A DNA stretch of 64,000 nt from Cliona cf. orientalis (GCA_963930775.1 OZ005689.1:37152993-37216992); one strand, 5' to 3'; counted from the first letter of the stretch, positions 24,157 through 38,592 are shown. The notes: a model not told the origin generated them from the letters alone. Program-made: numbers and translations.

Positions 24157-24346
24157 TACCGTAGATCGGGAAATTTTTACCGTTAAAATTTTTTCGCCAG
24201 TTGCTTAGGTGGCGAAAATTAAACGCGCGAAATATTTGAGTACTGTATGACGACCTATACCAAGTTCAGCCTGGCGGCGAAAATTAGACTCGCGAAAAAT
24301 TTACAAGTGAAATATTTTACTGGCGAAAATATCCCGATCTACGGTA
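24157..24346. mobile_element. Short MITE, TIR TACCGTAGATCGGG
   Basis: 190 bp with inverted ends TACCGTAGATCGGG and CCCGATCTACGGTA; GGCGAAAATTA-type sequence occurs inside both halves. The terminal TA is probably the target site. Related degenerate ends (TTTCCGGCTATAC) lie at 24138 and 61465. Confidence 0.7.
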
Positions 24347-27171
<2,825 letters not shown>

Positions 27172-27180
27172 TTCCACCAC

Positions 27181-27502
27181 TAGTCTCGTCCCCAGACCCC
27201 ACCCCCAAGAGGAGGAAAGGGTCTGGTACACATCGAGCGCTTTTTGGGGCGCACAGGATACAGCATGTCATGTGATCGTCATGACAACGCATCGTATAGG
27301 CATGGCAACGCATCAGCCGCTCTCACATGCAGCAATAGGCGGCTAGCGCGCAGTGTCACATGATAATCACATGCAAGCCACATGGTGTGAATCTGATTGG
27401 TGCGACAGAATTCAGACATGCCAAGTCAGCAAGACCCAAAAAGCGCTCGATGTGTACCAGACCCTTTCCTCCTCTTGGGGGTGGGGTCTGGGGACGAGAC
27501 TA
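27181..27502. mobile_element. 9-bp-TSD MITE family, copy A
   Basis: 322 bp with terminal inverted repeats of about 65 bp starting TAGTCTCGTCCCCAGACC. The flanks TTCCACCAC and TCCCACCAC match at 8 of 9 bases. The interior is the reverse complement of copy C (27703-28024). Confidence 0.85.
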
Positions 27503-27549
27503 TCCCACCACGTACCACGGGGATTGGGGACTAGGAACAAGACTAAACT

Positions 27550-28206
27550 TAGTCTCGTGCCCAGCCCCCGCGAGAAAGGGTGGGAATCGTGCACATCCGG
27601 TGTGTCACAGTGGAATGTGTGACGCGTTCAATAATAATGCGCACGTTACAATCATTAATTAAATATTTTCGGTCATGGCGCGGCGCCGGCGCGCGCGCAG
27701 AGTAGTCTCGTCCCCAGACCCCACCCCCAAAAGGAGGAAAGGGTCTGGTACACATCGAGCGCTTTTTGGGTCTTGCTGACTTGGCATGTCTGAATTCTGT
27801 CGCACCAATCAGATTCATGCCATGTGGCTTGCATGTGATTATCGTGTGACACCGCTCGCTAGCCACCTATTGCTGCATGTGAGAGCTGATGATGCGTTGC
27901 CATGCCTAAACGATGCGTTGTCATGACGATCACATGACATGCTGCACCCTATGCGCCCCAAAAAGCGCTCGATGTGTGCCAGACCCTTTCCTCCTTTTGG
28001 GGGTGGGGTCTGGGGACAAGACTAGCGCAGAGCAGCTAGTGCGCCCGTTGATGTTTATAATTACATTCCTTGCGTTCTTGAATTGTCATGCTGCTGCGTG
28101 CTGCAATCTGATTGGTGTTTGGAAATTCCTTAACAGGGACACGCCAGATGTGCACAATTCCCCAGACCCTCTCTTTCTGAGTAGGCGGGGCTGGCGCGCG
28201 AGACTA
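27550..28206. mobile_element. 9-bp-TSD MITE family, copy B (split by copy C)
   Basis: Ends TAGTCTCGTGCCCAGCCCC and its near inverse. Flanking 9-bp direct repeats GACTAAACT are identical (27541-27549, 28207-28215). Removing copy C and one target repeat leaves about 327 bp, the normal size for the family. Confidence 0.85.
27703..28024. mobile_element. 9-bp-TSD MITE family, copy C (nested in copy B)
   Basis: 322 bp, TIR as in copy A, inserted into copy B with an 8-bp direct repeat GCGCAGAG on each side (27695-27702, 28025-28032). Insertion order is therefore B first, then C. Confidence 0.85.
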
Positions 28207-28313
28207 GACTAAACTACTTTGTGAAAAAATGTTATTATCAAATCAATAATAATAATTGCAAGAAATGCAGAGCAAGTCAAGTACAGGTACCTGGCAACTG
28301 CAGGTAACTGGGA

Positions 28314-28946
28314 CTACAGAAGTTGATCCAACACAAAATGCAAAAATTCTATAAATGCAAAGAGGTCTTCTTTCTTTTGTGGAGGATAGTCACTCAGCTC
28401 AACTTCCTCGTACCAGACTAGCTCCAGCTTCCTAGAGTGGGAAGAGGAGGAAGAGGAGCTGCTGTTTCTTGTGATTGGAAGCTTGAGCTTGAAGTAGTGG
28501 GTTGTTCCCACATCTGTCAAGGCAACTACAATGCTCGAAAGGTCTACACCACACCCTAATAGGGCGTAGTATCCTTCCACCATAGCTTGGGCAACATCGT
28601 TTTCACAAACACTAGCCAAGTGAGCAGCTACATGCTGTTTAAGTTCATAAAGGATAAGACTCGAGATCCTTTTTCCATCACTGGATACTTCGACTGCTGC
28701 CACCAAATAGTCTGTACAATAGTTGTTGAGCACTTTGCCAAACGGTATTATTTCTAATTTCTTCCCCGCCTTCTTTGGGTATAGCTCCAAACCTTGCACA
28801 AGCATATCACACAGCACAGGCATCTTTCCCATCTCATTTGCTGCTGCATCAACAAATTTGAAATATCTCTCCATCCACAGAGTATCCAAGCATGGATACT
28901 CCTGATGGCGCGACTTCCACTTTCCCGGCGTGGGCTTCCACTGAGT
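28314..28946 (-). CDS. Unrecognised protein, 5' end unknown (near assembly gap)
   Basis: An open frame ends at 28314. No in-frame ATG is suitable near the 5' end: the frame runs on through TTG at 28889 and KWKSRHQEYPCLDTLWMERY up to about 28946, where a CAG acceptor candidate lies, and a 23-N gap follows 30 bp later. The upstream exons are probably in or beyond the gap. The visible part is about 200 residues: a helical N-terminal region, a central AAVEVSSDGK...LILYELKQH strand-rich segment, a Ser run (NSSSSSSSSHS), and an acidic C-terminal end (WYEEVELSDYPPQKKEDLFA). The central D...E.K spacing is loosely reminiscent of PD-(D/E)XK nucleases but I would not assign it. There are no internal stops over 210 codons, which supports a real exon. 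Confidence 0.55.
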   Translation of the reverse strand, partial: TQWKPTPGKWKSRHQEYPCLDTLWMERYFKFVDAAANEMGKMPVLCDMLVQGLELYPKKAGKKLEIIPFGKVLNNYCTDYLVAAVEVSSDGKRISSLILYELKQHVAAHLASVCENDVAQAMVEGYYALLGCGVDLSSIVVALTDVGTTHYFKLKLPITRNSSSSSSSSHSRKLELVWYEEVELSDYPPQKKEDLFAFIEFLHFVLDQLL

Positions 28947-28977
28947 CTGAGTGCATGAAAGTGCTAGTAGGCCTCAC

Positions 28978-29000
28978 NNNNNNNNNNNNNNNNNNNNNNN
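28978..29000. other. Assembly gap (23 N)
   Basis: Undetermined bases; true length unknown. It separates the minus-strand ORF from the repeated-exon array. Confidence 1.
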
Positions 29001-31250
29001 TATGGTGAAGTGTTGATTCTTCCAATTGAAGAGCACCAGCTCAGTCACGAGTCAAGCAGGGGTGTATCCAACCAAGTCCAAGGTCAGTTGTACTTGCCTC
29101 AGTCCAACAATGTGTACCAGTCGATTCTTCCAATTGAGAGCACCAGCTCAGTGACGAGTAAGGTGTATCCAAGTCCTTGTCTTCGTATGTGAACACCGAG
29201 CGTATGAGAACGAGCCAACAGTAGAATACCATCGTTCTGCGATTGAAAACAGAAAAAGCCAGTGAAACCAAACCACGCACCCCAACAAAAAATCAGGTAA
29301 CAGTTGTACTTGCCTCAATCCAACAATGTGCACCAGTCAATTCTTCCAATTGAAGAGCACCAGCTCAGTGACGAGTCAAGCAGGGGTGTATCCATCCAAG
29401 TCTTGTCTTCGTATGTGAACACCTCAAGCGTATGTGAATGAGCCAACTGTAGAGAGCACCATTGTTCTGCAAGTGAATCAGTGTCGAGTGTGCGCACCAG
29501 TCGATTTTTCCAATTAAAGAGCACCACCGCAGTGCAGGTGAATCCAAGTCCTTTTCTTTGTATGTGAACACCTCGAGCGTACGAGAACAAGCCAACAGTA
29601 GATAATACCATCGTTCTGCGAGTGAAAACAGAAAAGGCCAGTGGATTATCTAGCACCATATGCACCACTGCACCACAACAAAAACAAGCAACAGTTGTAC
29701 TTGCCTCAGTCCAGCAACGTGCACCAGTAGATTCTTCCAATTGAAGAGCACCAGCTCAGTGATGAAGTCAAGCTGGTGTATCCAAGTCCTTGTCTTCGTA
29801 TGTGAAGACCGAGCCAACAGTAGAGAACACCATTGTTCTGCAACCAAGTGAAAACAGAAAAGGCCAGTGAAGGTCAGTGGACTACTAGCTAGTACCAGCA
29901 CCACAACAAAAAAGACTTGCCTCAATCCAACAATGAGCACCAGTCGATTCTTCTGATTGAAAAGCACCAGCTCAGTAATGAAGTCAAGCAGATATATCCG
30001 ATCCTTGTCTTCGTATGTGAAGATCTCAAGATCCTTCCAACTGAAGAGCACTCTAGCTCAGTGTGGTAGAAAAAACAGTAGCAGCTGGGGAGCATGCATG
30101 AAGAACAGTTGGTAGAGATCGATGAAAAAATGGTAGCAGCTGAGGCTGGGGAGCAAGGATGAATAGTCCAGTTAGTTCAGTTGAATGACATTGCTGGCTT
30201 TTCATGCTCTTTAAATACTCCCTGAATGATCCAAACAAGGGCTACTGGTTAGGCTGGTTTTGATTGATTTTATAAAAGCCCAATTAACAGTCACTATTCA
30301 AATCAATGTAAGACTTAATTGGATGTGTAGACAAATTGGCTGCGAGTGCATATGGTCAATATAAAGCTTAATTGGATGTATAGACTCTAGCAGGCAGAGA
30401 GACCTTACCTCAATCCAACAATGTGCACCAGTAGCACACAGTGAGATCAATAATCCAAGTCCAGTAGATCCTTCCAATTGAAAAGTGCCAGCTCAGAGAG
30501 ATGAACAACTGTTGGTAGAGATGAAGAAACAGAGTAGCAGCTCAAGCTAGTGTCATGCCATATGCATGCATGCACCAGTAGAAGCACAACAAAAATCAGT
30601 GGAAAGGTCTCAAGCTAGCACCATATGCACCAGCAAAAGGACAACAAAATCATGCAAAAGAACTTGCCTCAATCCAACAATGTGTACCAGTAGCAATTGA
30701 AGAGCACGCACACAATGTAGTGGATCCTTCCAAATGAAGAGCACCAGCAACAGTTGGTAGAGAGATGAAGACACAGGTCAAGGGTGAACAGTTAGAAGTT
30801 AGTTCAGTTGAATGACAGTGCTGGTTGGATGATGTGTAGACAAGCTGGCTGCAACTGTATGTATGAAATCAAATGTGTGCACAGAAAAAGCATGTTTAAG
30901 AATGCGGCAAAGCAATACGAGATCAATACTTTCCACAAGCGAATACCATGCATGCACCAGTACAAGCATAAAAAGAATCAGTGGAAAGGCCTCAAGCTAG
31001 CATCTTCCAAGAAGTAACAGAAAAATCATGCAAGAGAGTACTTGCCTCAGTCCAATAATGTACAGTAGTAGCAATTGGAGCACTCAGAGAGCTCAAATCC
31101 AACAATCCAGTAGATCCTTCCAATTGAAGAGCACCACTTCAGTTCAGTTAGTGGAGATGAAGATGTAGCAGCTGAGGAGTTGAGTTGAATGACAATGACA
31201 ATGCCGGCTTTTGCTGCTCTTTAAATACTCCTCTCTCTGAATCATCCAGG
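29001..31250 (-). repeat. Array of repeated promoter/first-exon units
   Basis: Read on the minus strand, units contain a TATTTAAAGAGC promoter-like box (30206-30222, 31218-31235), text such as TYEDKD, FITELVLFNWKN and HIVGLRQ, and end in a conserved splice-donor-like site. Donor positions near 29095, 29312, 29701, 29918, 30665 and 31043 read GAG|GCAAGT (GC-type); the one near 30407 reads GAG|GTAAGG. Units vary by small indels that shift frame, so most are not coding as they stand. The single copy at 53448-53659 has an intact frame and a GT donor, indicating what the unit once was. Confidence 0.7.
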
Positions 31251-31479
31251 CAAGGGCTACTGGTATGTTTTGACTGGCTGTAATTGGTTTCCACACCTTG
31301 AATTGTTCAAATCAATGTAAAGCTTAATTGAATGTGTAGACAAGCTGGCTGCAAGACTATGACTATGAAATCCATTCAAAGCTTCAATGCATGTGCAGAG
31401 CTAAGCATGCATGCATGTAGCATAGCATGTAGCATAGCATGAAATCAATATTTTCCACAAGCCAACTTCATGCAACAGA

Positions 31480-32335
31480 ATATTTGACGTCAAGGTCATG
31501 CTATGCACAATCTCAAAGCAGAGGTCAAGGGATTTGACCTCAAACTTATGCTATGCACACTCTCACAGCATAGGTCATGAATTTGACCTCAAGGTCATGC
31601 TATGCACACTCTCACAGCAGAGATCAAGGGATTTGACCTCAAGCTTATGCTATGCACTCTCACAGCAGAGGTCATGAAATTTGACCTCAAGGTCATGCTA
31701 TGCACACTCTCAAAGCAGAAGTCGAGAGATTTGACCTGAAGGTCATGCTATGCATGCACACTCTCACAGCAGAGGTTAAGGGATTTGACCTCAAGCTTAT
31801 GCTATGCACATTCAAAGCAGAAGTCGAGAGATTTGACCTGAAGGTCATGCTATGCATGCACACTCTCACAGCAGAGGTCAAGGGATTTGACCTCAAGCTT
31901 ATGCTATGCACATTCAAAGCAGAAGTCGAGAGATTTGACCTGAAGGTCATGCTATGCACACTCTCACAGCAGAGGTCAAGGGATTTGACCTCAAGCTTAT
32001 GCTATGCACATTCAAAGCAGAAGTCGAGAGATTTGACCTGAAGGTCATGTATGTCATGTATTGCACACTCTCAAAGCAGAAGTCAAGGGATTTGACCTGA
32101 AGGTCATGCTATGCACACTCACTCACAGCAGAGGTCAAGGGATTTGACCTCAAGGTCATGCTATGCACACTCACTCACAGCAGAGGTCAAGGGATTTGAC
32201 CTCAAGGTCATGCTATGCACGCTCTCAAAGCAGAGGTCAAAATATTTGATCTCAAGGTCATATATGCTATATATGCTATGCATGCACACTCTCAAAGCAG
32301 AAGTCGAGAATTTTGGCCTGAAGGTCATGCTATAT
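31480..32335. repeat. Minisatellite, about 50-58 bp units
   Basis: About 16 tandem units with the core GCAGAGGTCAAGGGATTTGA followed by CCTCAAGGTCATGCTATGCA. Variants alternate (GTCGAGAGATTTGACCTGAA versus GTCAAGGGATTTGACCTCAA), giving a higher-order pattern between 31700 and 32040. Long repetitive ORFs on both strands are by-products of unit lengths divisible by three. Confidence 0.9.
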
Positions 32336-32369
32336 GCATGCACGATATATATATGCAATGTATTAGGTC

Positions 32370-32566
32370 ATAACTCGACAACATATGGGTGTGGTTTGTG
32401 GTTTTTTGGAATCCTCACACCCAATTACCCCCGAGCCCACCCTTAAACACCTTGAGCACAGCTTTTTGCAAATGATACCAATGCGATATCATATGCATTG
32501 CACATATGCACATATGCACAATATGCACGATATATATATGCAATGTATTAGGTCATAACTCGATAA
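32370..32566. repeat. About 200-bp repeat containing GTGGTTTGTGGTTTTTTGGA
   Basis: The unit runs from CAACATATGGGTGTGGTTTG to GGTCATAACTCGATAA. It recurs directly after the piggyBac element (36729-36918) and again from 36922. The piggyBac element is inserted in this repeat, so the neighbouring copy shows the empty site. Confidence 0.85.
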
Positions 32567-32917
32567 TTAACCAATTAGTGCCGAGAGACGCATTATTGCG
32601 TCATGCGCGCGCATGCCGTTAAGGGCGGGAGACGCAAAAATACGTCAGCTGCATAGCGCTATACTATCTGGACGATATCTCGCTAACGAGGACTGGGCGG
32701 TGACGATCTTTCTACCCAAGACAAACCACGATAGTAGAGGTAAGTATTACTGTAGTAAACTATAGTACTATTCATAGAAGATTATTCCACAAATTTGTAT
32801 CAAAAATAACAATACATACAGCCATACACGCTAACGCCTACGCTATGTACGCTACAATACTACCATGCAAAAACGCTAACTACCTACCTATAAACTAACT
32901 CTAGAAGCGCTAAAACG

Positions 32918-34783
32918 ATGACCAAGAGGCTGTACACTGCTGAGAAGGTGCTGGAAGCTGTGTTGGAGGATGTGGATGATGACCAGGACTATGATGACCC
33001 TGATGAACCGGTCATGGAAGGCTCCGATGACGAGTTCTCAGATTTGGAGCTCGATGAAGAGGATGCTGACCTTGACCAAGCACCACCAAACTCCCCCCTT
33101 ACACCGTCAGTAGCTTCGCCACTGCTGCTGCCGCCTCCACTCTCTCCATTGCCTCAACCCTCACCCCAAAGCTCGCCACAATCATCACCACCTACTTCAC
33201 CACCTGGTTCTCCATCGCAACCTGCAGTGTGGACTACAACACTGAAACCAGTGGAGGTGAAATCATTCAACTCACCAGTAGGTCCAACAACAGCCATCCC
33301 AGAGACCCCCAGAGAGGTCTTCGAGATCTTCTTCACGGATGATTTGATGACACTGATGGTGACTGAGAGTAATCGGTACGCCGAGGACGTCATGGGAAGT
33401 GAGAAGTTTGCTAAGTGGACGAAGATCACTGTAGAAGAGATGAAGGCCTTTCTGGGGTTCTCCATTCTCATGGGCATAAACCAGCTCCCGGCAATCAAGG
33501 ACTACTGGAAGAAGAATGAGTACCTCCACTATAGTCCCATTGCAGACAGGATACCACGAGACCGCTTTTTGGAGATCTCCAGATATATCCACTTTGTGGA
33601 CAATAGCTCCCTCCAACCACGCGGCTCTCCAGGGCACGACCGCCTTGGAAAAGTTCGTCCCATCATCGAACACCTTTCAGCCAAGTTTGCGGAGGCTTAC
33701 GATCCCCACAAGGAAGTTGCGGTTGATGAGGCGATGATCAAGTTCCAGGGCAGGTCGTCGCTGAAGCAGTATATGCCCAAGAAGCCCGTCAAGCGTGGTA
33801 TCAAGGTGTGGGTGTTGGGAGACAGTAAGACGGGATACTTCTCCAAATTTGACATCTACTGCGGCAAGGGAACATCACCGGAGAAGAGCTTGGGAGCTCG
33901 TGTTGTGAAGACCCTCACTGAGCCACTGAAAGGGAAGTTTCACCACGTGTACTTCGATAACTTCTTCACGAGTGCAGAACTGTTGACAGACTTGGAGAAG
34001 GATGGAGTGTACGCATGTGGGACAGCGAGGAAAGATCGTCGAGGTTTTCCGGAGGAACTAAAGAGAGTCAACCTGAAAGAAAGGTAAATACGGATAATGA
34101 AAATTGTTACTATACATAATAATTTACAACATACAGGGGTGAATCTGTTACTGTTCAGAAGGGGAAGTTATCCGCTTCAGCGTGGCTCGATCGCAAGACG
34201 GTCACTGCTATGGCCACCAACTGCCAGCCAACAGATGCCGGAACAGTACTCCGTGGTACCCAAGATGGGTCACGCATTCCAGTACCTTGTCCCCAATCTA
34301 TCATCCTCTATAATACCTACATGGAGGGTAGACAGAGGTGACCAGTTACGGGGGTACTACCGCTGCCGTACTAAGAGCCGAAAGTTCTACAAGTATATCT
34401 TCTACTTCTTACTTGATGTCGCCATCACTAATGCCTTCATTTTAATGAAGAACCACACCAGCAAAGGCTCCAAGATGACCATCAAGGACTTTCGGCTCGA
34501 GTTGGCATCTGAACTGATTGGCGACTATTGTAGTCGCCGCAGACGTGGACGTACTTCGTCCTCCTCCATCCGCTCCCTTCCTCTTCGTCATTTTCCTGTG
34601 AAGGTCAATGATGACAGCTGTCCCGCTAAGAGGAAGAGAGGCAATTGTGCACAGTGCCGAAAGACGAAGCAGAGTCGAATGAACACCAGCTGGTTTTGTC
34701 GAGAGTGCTCGGCATGGCTGTGTCACTCGGGGGATCCAGATGATTGCTTTTTGCAGTGGCACACACGCCTACAAGATATGTAA
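32918..34783 (+). pseudogene. piggyBac transposase, single frameshift
   Basis: Exon 1 (32918-34083) and exon 2 (34137-34783) join in phase across a 53-nt GT-AG intron. An acidic, Pro/Ser-rich N-terminus (residues 1-120) precedes the DDE_Tnp_1_7 domain (about 130 on; FFTDDLMTLMVTESNRYAED). Catalytic Asp are D270 (VAVDEAMIKF) and D347 (VYFDNFFTS); the third is in VDRGDQLRGYY just after a net +1 frameshift near 34327 (after NTYMEG). A C-terminal Cys-rich zinc-binding tail (CAQCRKTK...CRECSAWLC) ends at 34783. Length of about 600 aa is normal for the PGBD/uribo-like group. The frameshift removes the third catalytic Asp and the Cys-rich end, so this copy is probably inactive. Everything else is intact, implying a recent insertion or one sequencing error. 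Confidence 0.9.
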
Positions 34784-35339
34784 ACATGTATATTGAATTC
34801 AAGCCCAATAATAAACTGTTGCACATGGGTACATAAGAGTACCCTTTACTGAATGTACTATGAATGCGTATGTGAGGGGTGCATGCATGTGTGTAGGGTG
34901 TGTGTATTATAATATGTATATTGTGTGCAACTACACGTGCAAGATTTTATATACAAAATACACAACTTACCATACACAAAGTCATCACTCTGTGTGGTGT
35001 GTTAGTATGTGTGTGTATAATATTATGTTGTAGCATCGCCAAGCAATTTAGACCTGTGGCATGTATAAAATGGTCATAATACATATTATGCACACACACA
35101 CATAACCATGTACTAACAACAAACATACATACACATACACGAACAAAAAAATATGCATACACACACAAACACTAAACATACATACATACACTCAACACAC
35201 AATCATTCACTCACGAACACTCAACATAGGGGGTGTGCATGTGTGAAGGTATGTACATGTATGTGTGCATGAGTATTGTAACTACACATGTGAGTATTAC
35301 TTACCATCCAGAAGATCACTTGATGTATCAAGTGTGTGT

Positions 35340-35376
<37 letters not shown>

Positions 35377-36482
35377 TGTGTGGGGTAGCCTGGTCAAGCA
35401 ATTTGGGACCTGTGGTGTGTGTAAAATAGTGTCATAATTAGAGGTGAGACAGAACACAATATCATGTGAGAAGATAACTAATATTAGTCCATAAAAGGAT
35501 ATGCACACAACCTTGTCACTGTGCATGTGTTTTTAGTTTTTATGTACATACTATTATTATTATTACTTGGTGTGTACATTGTCCAAGTGCACGTTACACG
35601 TGTACACACACACACATCACACCCTCGCACTCACAAATACACACTTGCGTACATACACACGCACCATGCACACTCAACATACATACACACACATACACAC
35701 TCGCGTACATACACACACCATGCACAAACACTAAACATACGTAGGTACACATACACACATACACACTCGCGTACATACACACGCACCATGCACACTCAAC
35801 ATACATACACATACACACACCATACACAAACACTAAACATACGTAGGTACACACGCTCACACACACACTCGCGTACATACACACGCACCATGCACAAACA
35901 CTAAACATATGTACATAATATACACTCTCGTACATATACACTCAACACCATGCACAAACAATGAACACATGCACGCACACACTATGACACTCATAAGCAT
36001 ACACATACTGTTACATACATAAAGCAAACTTACATAGGTTGTGAAAATGCCAGGCAACTGACATTCATCGATCAGACCTTTTATAAACGAAAGAGAAGAG
36101 GTTATGAAAGGAAGATCATAAGTTATCGTACTACTGTAGGAATACATACCTAAGATGGTCACATTATAAAGCTTGAAACACAGTTAAACAGAAGCTATAA
36201 CCTAGACTAGTACGTCAATCAGGCAAGACAAGTCACAGACACTCGGCATGTACGATCATTAGCTAGCGCTTTTTACGTATCCAGTGGCCAGCGTGTACTA
36301 TCAACAATCGGGCAAGTCCTACAAAATACGGGAAAGATCTAAAGCTTTTGCTCGCTCAGTCGCTTATATCATGGACAACTGAAGGAGACAGAGCAATGAG
36401 CTACGCTGTTAGTACACGCTGAGTCAACTGGGGACTGATATTTCAAGTTTATTCCCCTTCGTACCCCCCTTATCTTACGAAT
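34784..36482. repeat. CA/TG-rich 3' part of the piggyBac element
   Basis: Dominated by ACACAC and ACATACATACACACGC motifs, with a local direct repeat in 35690-35920. Two similar short blocks on the minus strand (about 35390-35412 and 35030-35053) begin with CAG|GTC...AAATTGCTTG and each lies upstream of a GTAAGT site, suggesting a duplicated segment. No protein is supported. Confidence 0.6.
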
Positions 36483-36728
36483 TCACTTACCGCTTGGCTT
36501 TTGTCCATCGAAATTCCTTTGATTCACAAGATCGGCTGGCGTTCTTGGTATCAACGGGTAGCTTAGGCAACCATCTCTTTGAAAAACGCGTGTTGCTAAT
36601 ACAAAAGGTCGATCGTTTAGGCGATATGACCTCCAGACTTCCGTGATGTCAAATTTCTCTCCGCCCATAAAATTAATTCCGTCCCGTCAGCGCACATGCG
36701 CGCGTAAATTCCGGCACTAATCGGATAA

Positions 36729-37020
36729 TCAACATATGGGTGTGGTTTGTGGTTTTTTGGAATCCTCACACCCAATTACCCCCGAGCCCACCCTTAAACA
36801 CCTTGAGCACAGCTTTTTGCAAATGATACCAATGCGATATCATATGCATTGCACATATGCACATATGCACAATATGCACGATATATATATGCAATGTATT
36901 AGGTCATAACTCGATAAATAATCAACATATGGGTGTGGTTTGTGGTTTTTTGGAATCCTCACACCCAATTACCCCCGAGCCCACCCTTAAACACCTTGAC
37001 CACGGCTTTTTGCAAATAAA
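36729..37020. repeat. Tandem copies of the GTGGTTTGTGG repeat
   Basis: One full unit (to 36918) and the start of another (36922 on). The unit equals the one on the left of the piggyBac element. Confidence 0.85.
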
Positions 37021-37074
37021 CATCGTTGGGTGAAATATCTATATAACCATACACTGCAGATACCTAGTGATAGT

Positions 37075-38310
37075 ATACTTTGAAGTTACAGCAGGGTATA
37101 TATACGTGTATATATATACTACCCATGAATAGCAGGTTGTGAGGGAACACACCTGTGCCTCAATTATCAGACAGTTAGAGTGGTTTGTTTGCGGCACACA
37201 TAGTCACTGTCCTCTAGGCCTGGGCCAAATATTCCTGAATGATTTTTTGAATAATAGGCAGCTTTTTGAAGAAGTTGAATAATGGGCTGGCTCTTCAACT
37301 GGCTCAATGAACTAATAGTATGTACTGCGCATGCGCAGGGTGTCACGGTTTTAAATAGAAAACTTTGTGCCATGTCATGTCGTTATCCTCTGAGCGTGTC
37401 TTTTCACTTTTGAGAAATTCCTTTAGAGAGACAAAACTCTGCCTTGCAAGACTATACATTGAGACATCTTTGATGCTACAGTACAACAATCGTTGAATCC
37501 ATAATTATACTAGTATTTATAATGCATGTAGCTACGTTCAGGCTGGTCACATTCACATTTCATCTGCATTTTTGTCAGCTTTTTTAAGAATAATAGGTGA
37601 TTTTTTAAGAATAATAGGTGATTTTCTCTTGAATAATGGGGTAAAAATTGAAGAATAAAGTTTTGAATAATGGGTAAATTAAAAGGAATATTTGGCCCAG
37701 CCCTACTGTCCTCCATGATTAATTTTGACCATGCAGCTATCCCCGCATATGTTATCACGCCAGACCTGCAGGATTATACTTTGAACATACAGCAGGGCAC
37801 TAGCTATACCCATGAACGGCAGGTTGTGAGGGAACACACCTGTGCCTCAATTATCAGACAGTTAGAGTGGTTTGTTTGCGGCACACACAGTCACTGTCCT
37901 CCATGATTAATTTTGACCATGCAGCTATCCCCGCATATGTTATCAGACCAGACCTGCAGTATATACTTTGAACATACAGCAGGGCACTAGCTATACCCAT
38001 GAATGGCGGGTTGTGAGGGAGCACACCTGTGCCTCAATTATCAGACAGTTAGAGTGGTTTGTTTGCGGCACACACAGTCACTGTCCTCCATGATTAATTT
38101 TGACCATGCAGCTATCCCCGCATAATATGTTATCAGACCAGACCTGCAGGATTATACTTTGAACATACAGCAGGGCACTAGCTATACCCATGAATGGCGG
38201 GTTGTGAGGGAGCACACCTGTGCCTCAATTATCAGACAGTTAGAGTGGTTTGTTTGCGGCACACATAGTCACTGTCCTCCATGATTAATTTTGACCATGC
38301 AGCTGTTCCT
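37075..38310. repeat. Tandem repeat, about 190-bp unit, four copies
   Basis: Units carry TACAGCAGGGCACTAGCTAT, GGTTGTGAGGGAGCACACCT, TCAGACAGTTAGAGTGGTTT and ATGATTAATTTTGACCATGC. GCAGCTAT/GCAGCTG landmarks at 37733, 37921, 38108 and 38299 give spacings of 187-191 bp. The first unit is interrupted by the MITE at 37215-37705. Confidence 0.9.
37215..37705. mobile_element. hAT-type MITE, 8-bp TSD CTGTCCTC
   Basis: 491 bp. Ends are TAGGCCTGGGCCAAATATTC and (inverse) TAGGGCTGGGCCAAATATTC. Identical 8-bp direct repeats CTGTCCTC flank it (37207-37214, 37706-37713), diagnostic of the hAT class. The insertion splits a unit of the 190-bp tandem repeat, so it is younger than that array. Confidence 0.9.
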
Positions 38311-38592
38311 TGCATGTTCAGTTTGGCTCATATATTATACTGTCCTGTTCATATACAGCCCAACTTACCGAAGAAGCTCTTTAGCTTACCTACCAGCTAT
38401 TAGCTAATTGTGTGTAATCAGCCACTATAAGTAGAGTTCTGCAGTTCTGTGACTCACTGAGACTCCTAGCTACATGTTTTGGAAATCAAAGCTAAGACTG
38501 TTGGAGCGGCAACACTGAGCAGCTATAGCAATTAAGCAACGTACCAACTGTATACCACAACCTTCACTGAATTTGGACAAGCCTTGTGAAAA

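Larger units (their letters stand above)
32571..36724 (+). mobile_element. piggyBac element, complete ends
   Basis: 4154 bp. Terminal inverted repeats are CCAATTAGTGCCG (left) and CGGCACTAATCGG (right, inverse with one mismatch). The left flank is TTAA (32567-32570) and the right flank ATAA (36725-36728). The uninterrupted repeat copy reads CGATAAATAATCAAC, exactly as expected for the empty site with one base changed. Subterminal palindromes (GACGCATTATTGCGTC, 32585-32600) follow the left end. The element holds one transposase gene and about 1.9 kb of CA/TG-rich sequence 3' of it. Confidence 0.9.

Noticed and set aside
31480-32335. Possible CRISPR-like array of regular repeats
   Set aside because: Units are contiguous with no unique spacers, in a eukaryotic context.
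31693-32446. 113- and 111-codon repetitive ORFs
   Set aside because: Translation of a minisatellite whose unit length is near a multiple of three; both strands give equally long ORFs.
33154-33673. Minus-strand ORFs of 114 and 133 codons
   Set aside because: Antisense to the piggyBac transposase.
35521-35941. 127- and 115-codon His-Thr / Cys-Val ORFs
   Set aside because: CA/TG-repeat by-products.
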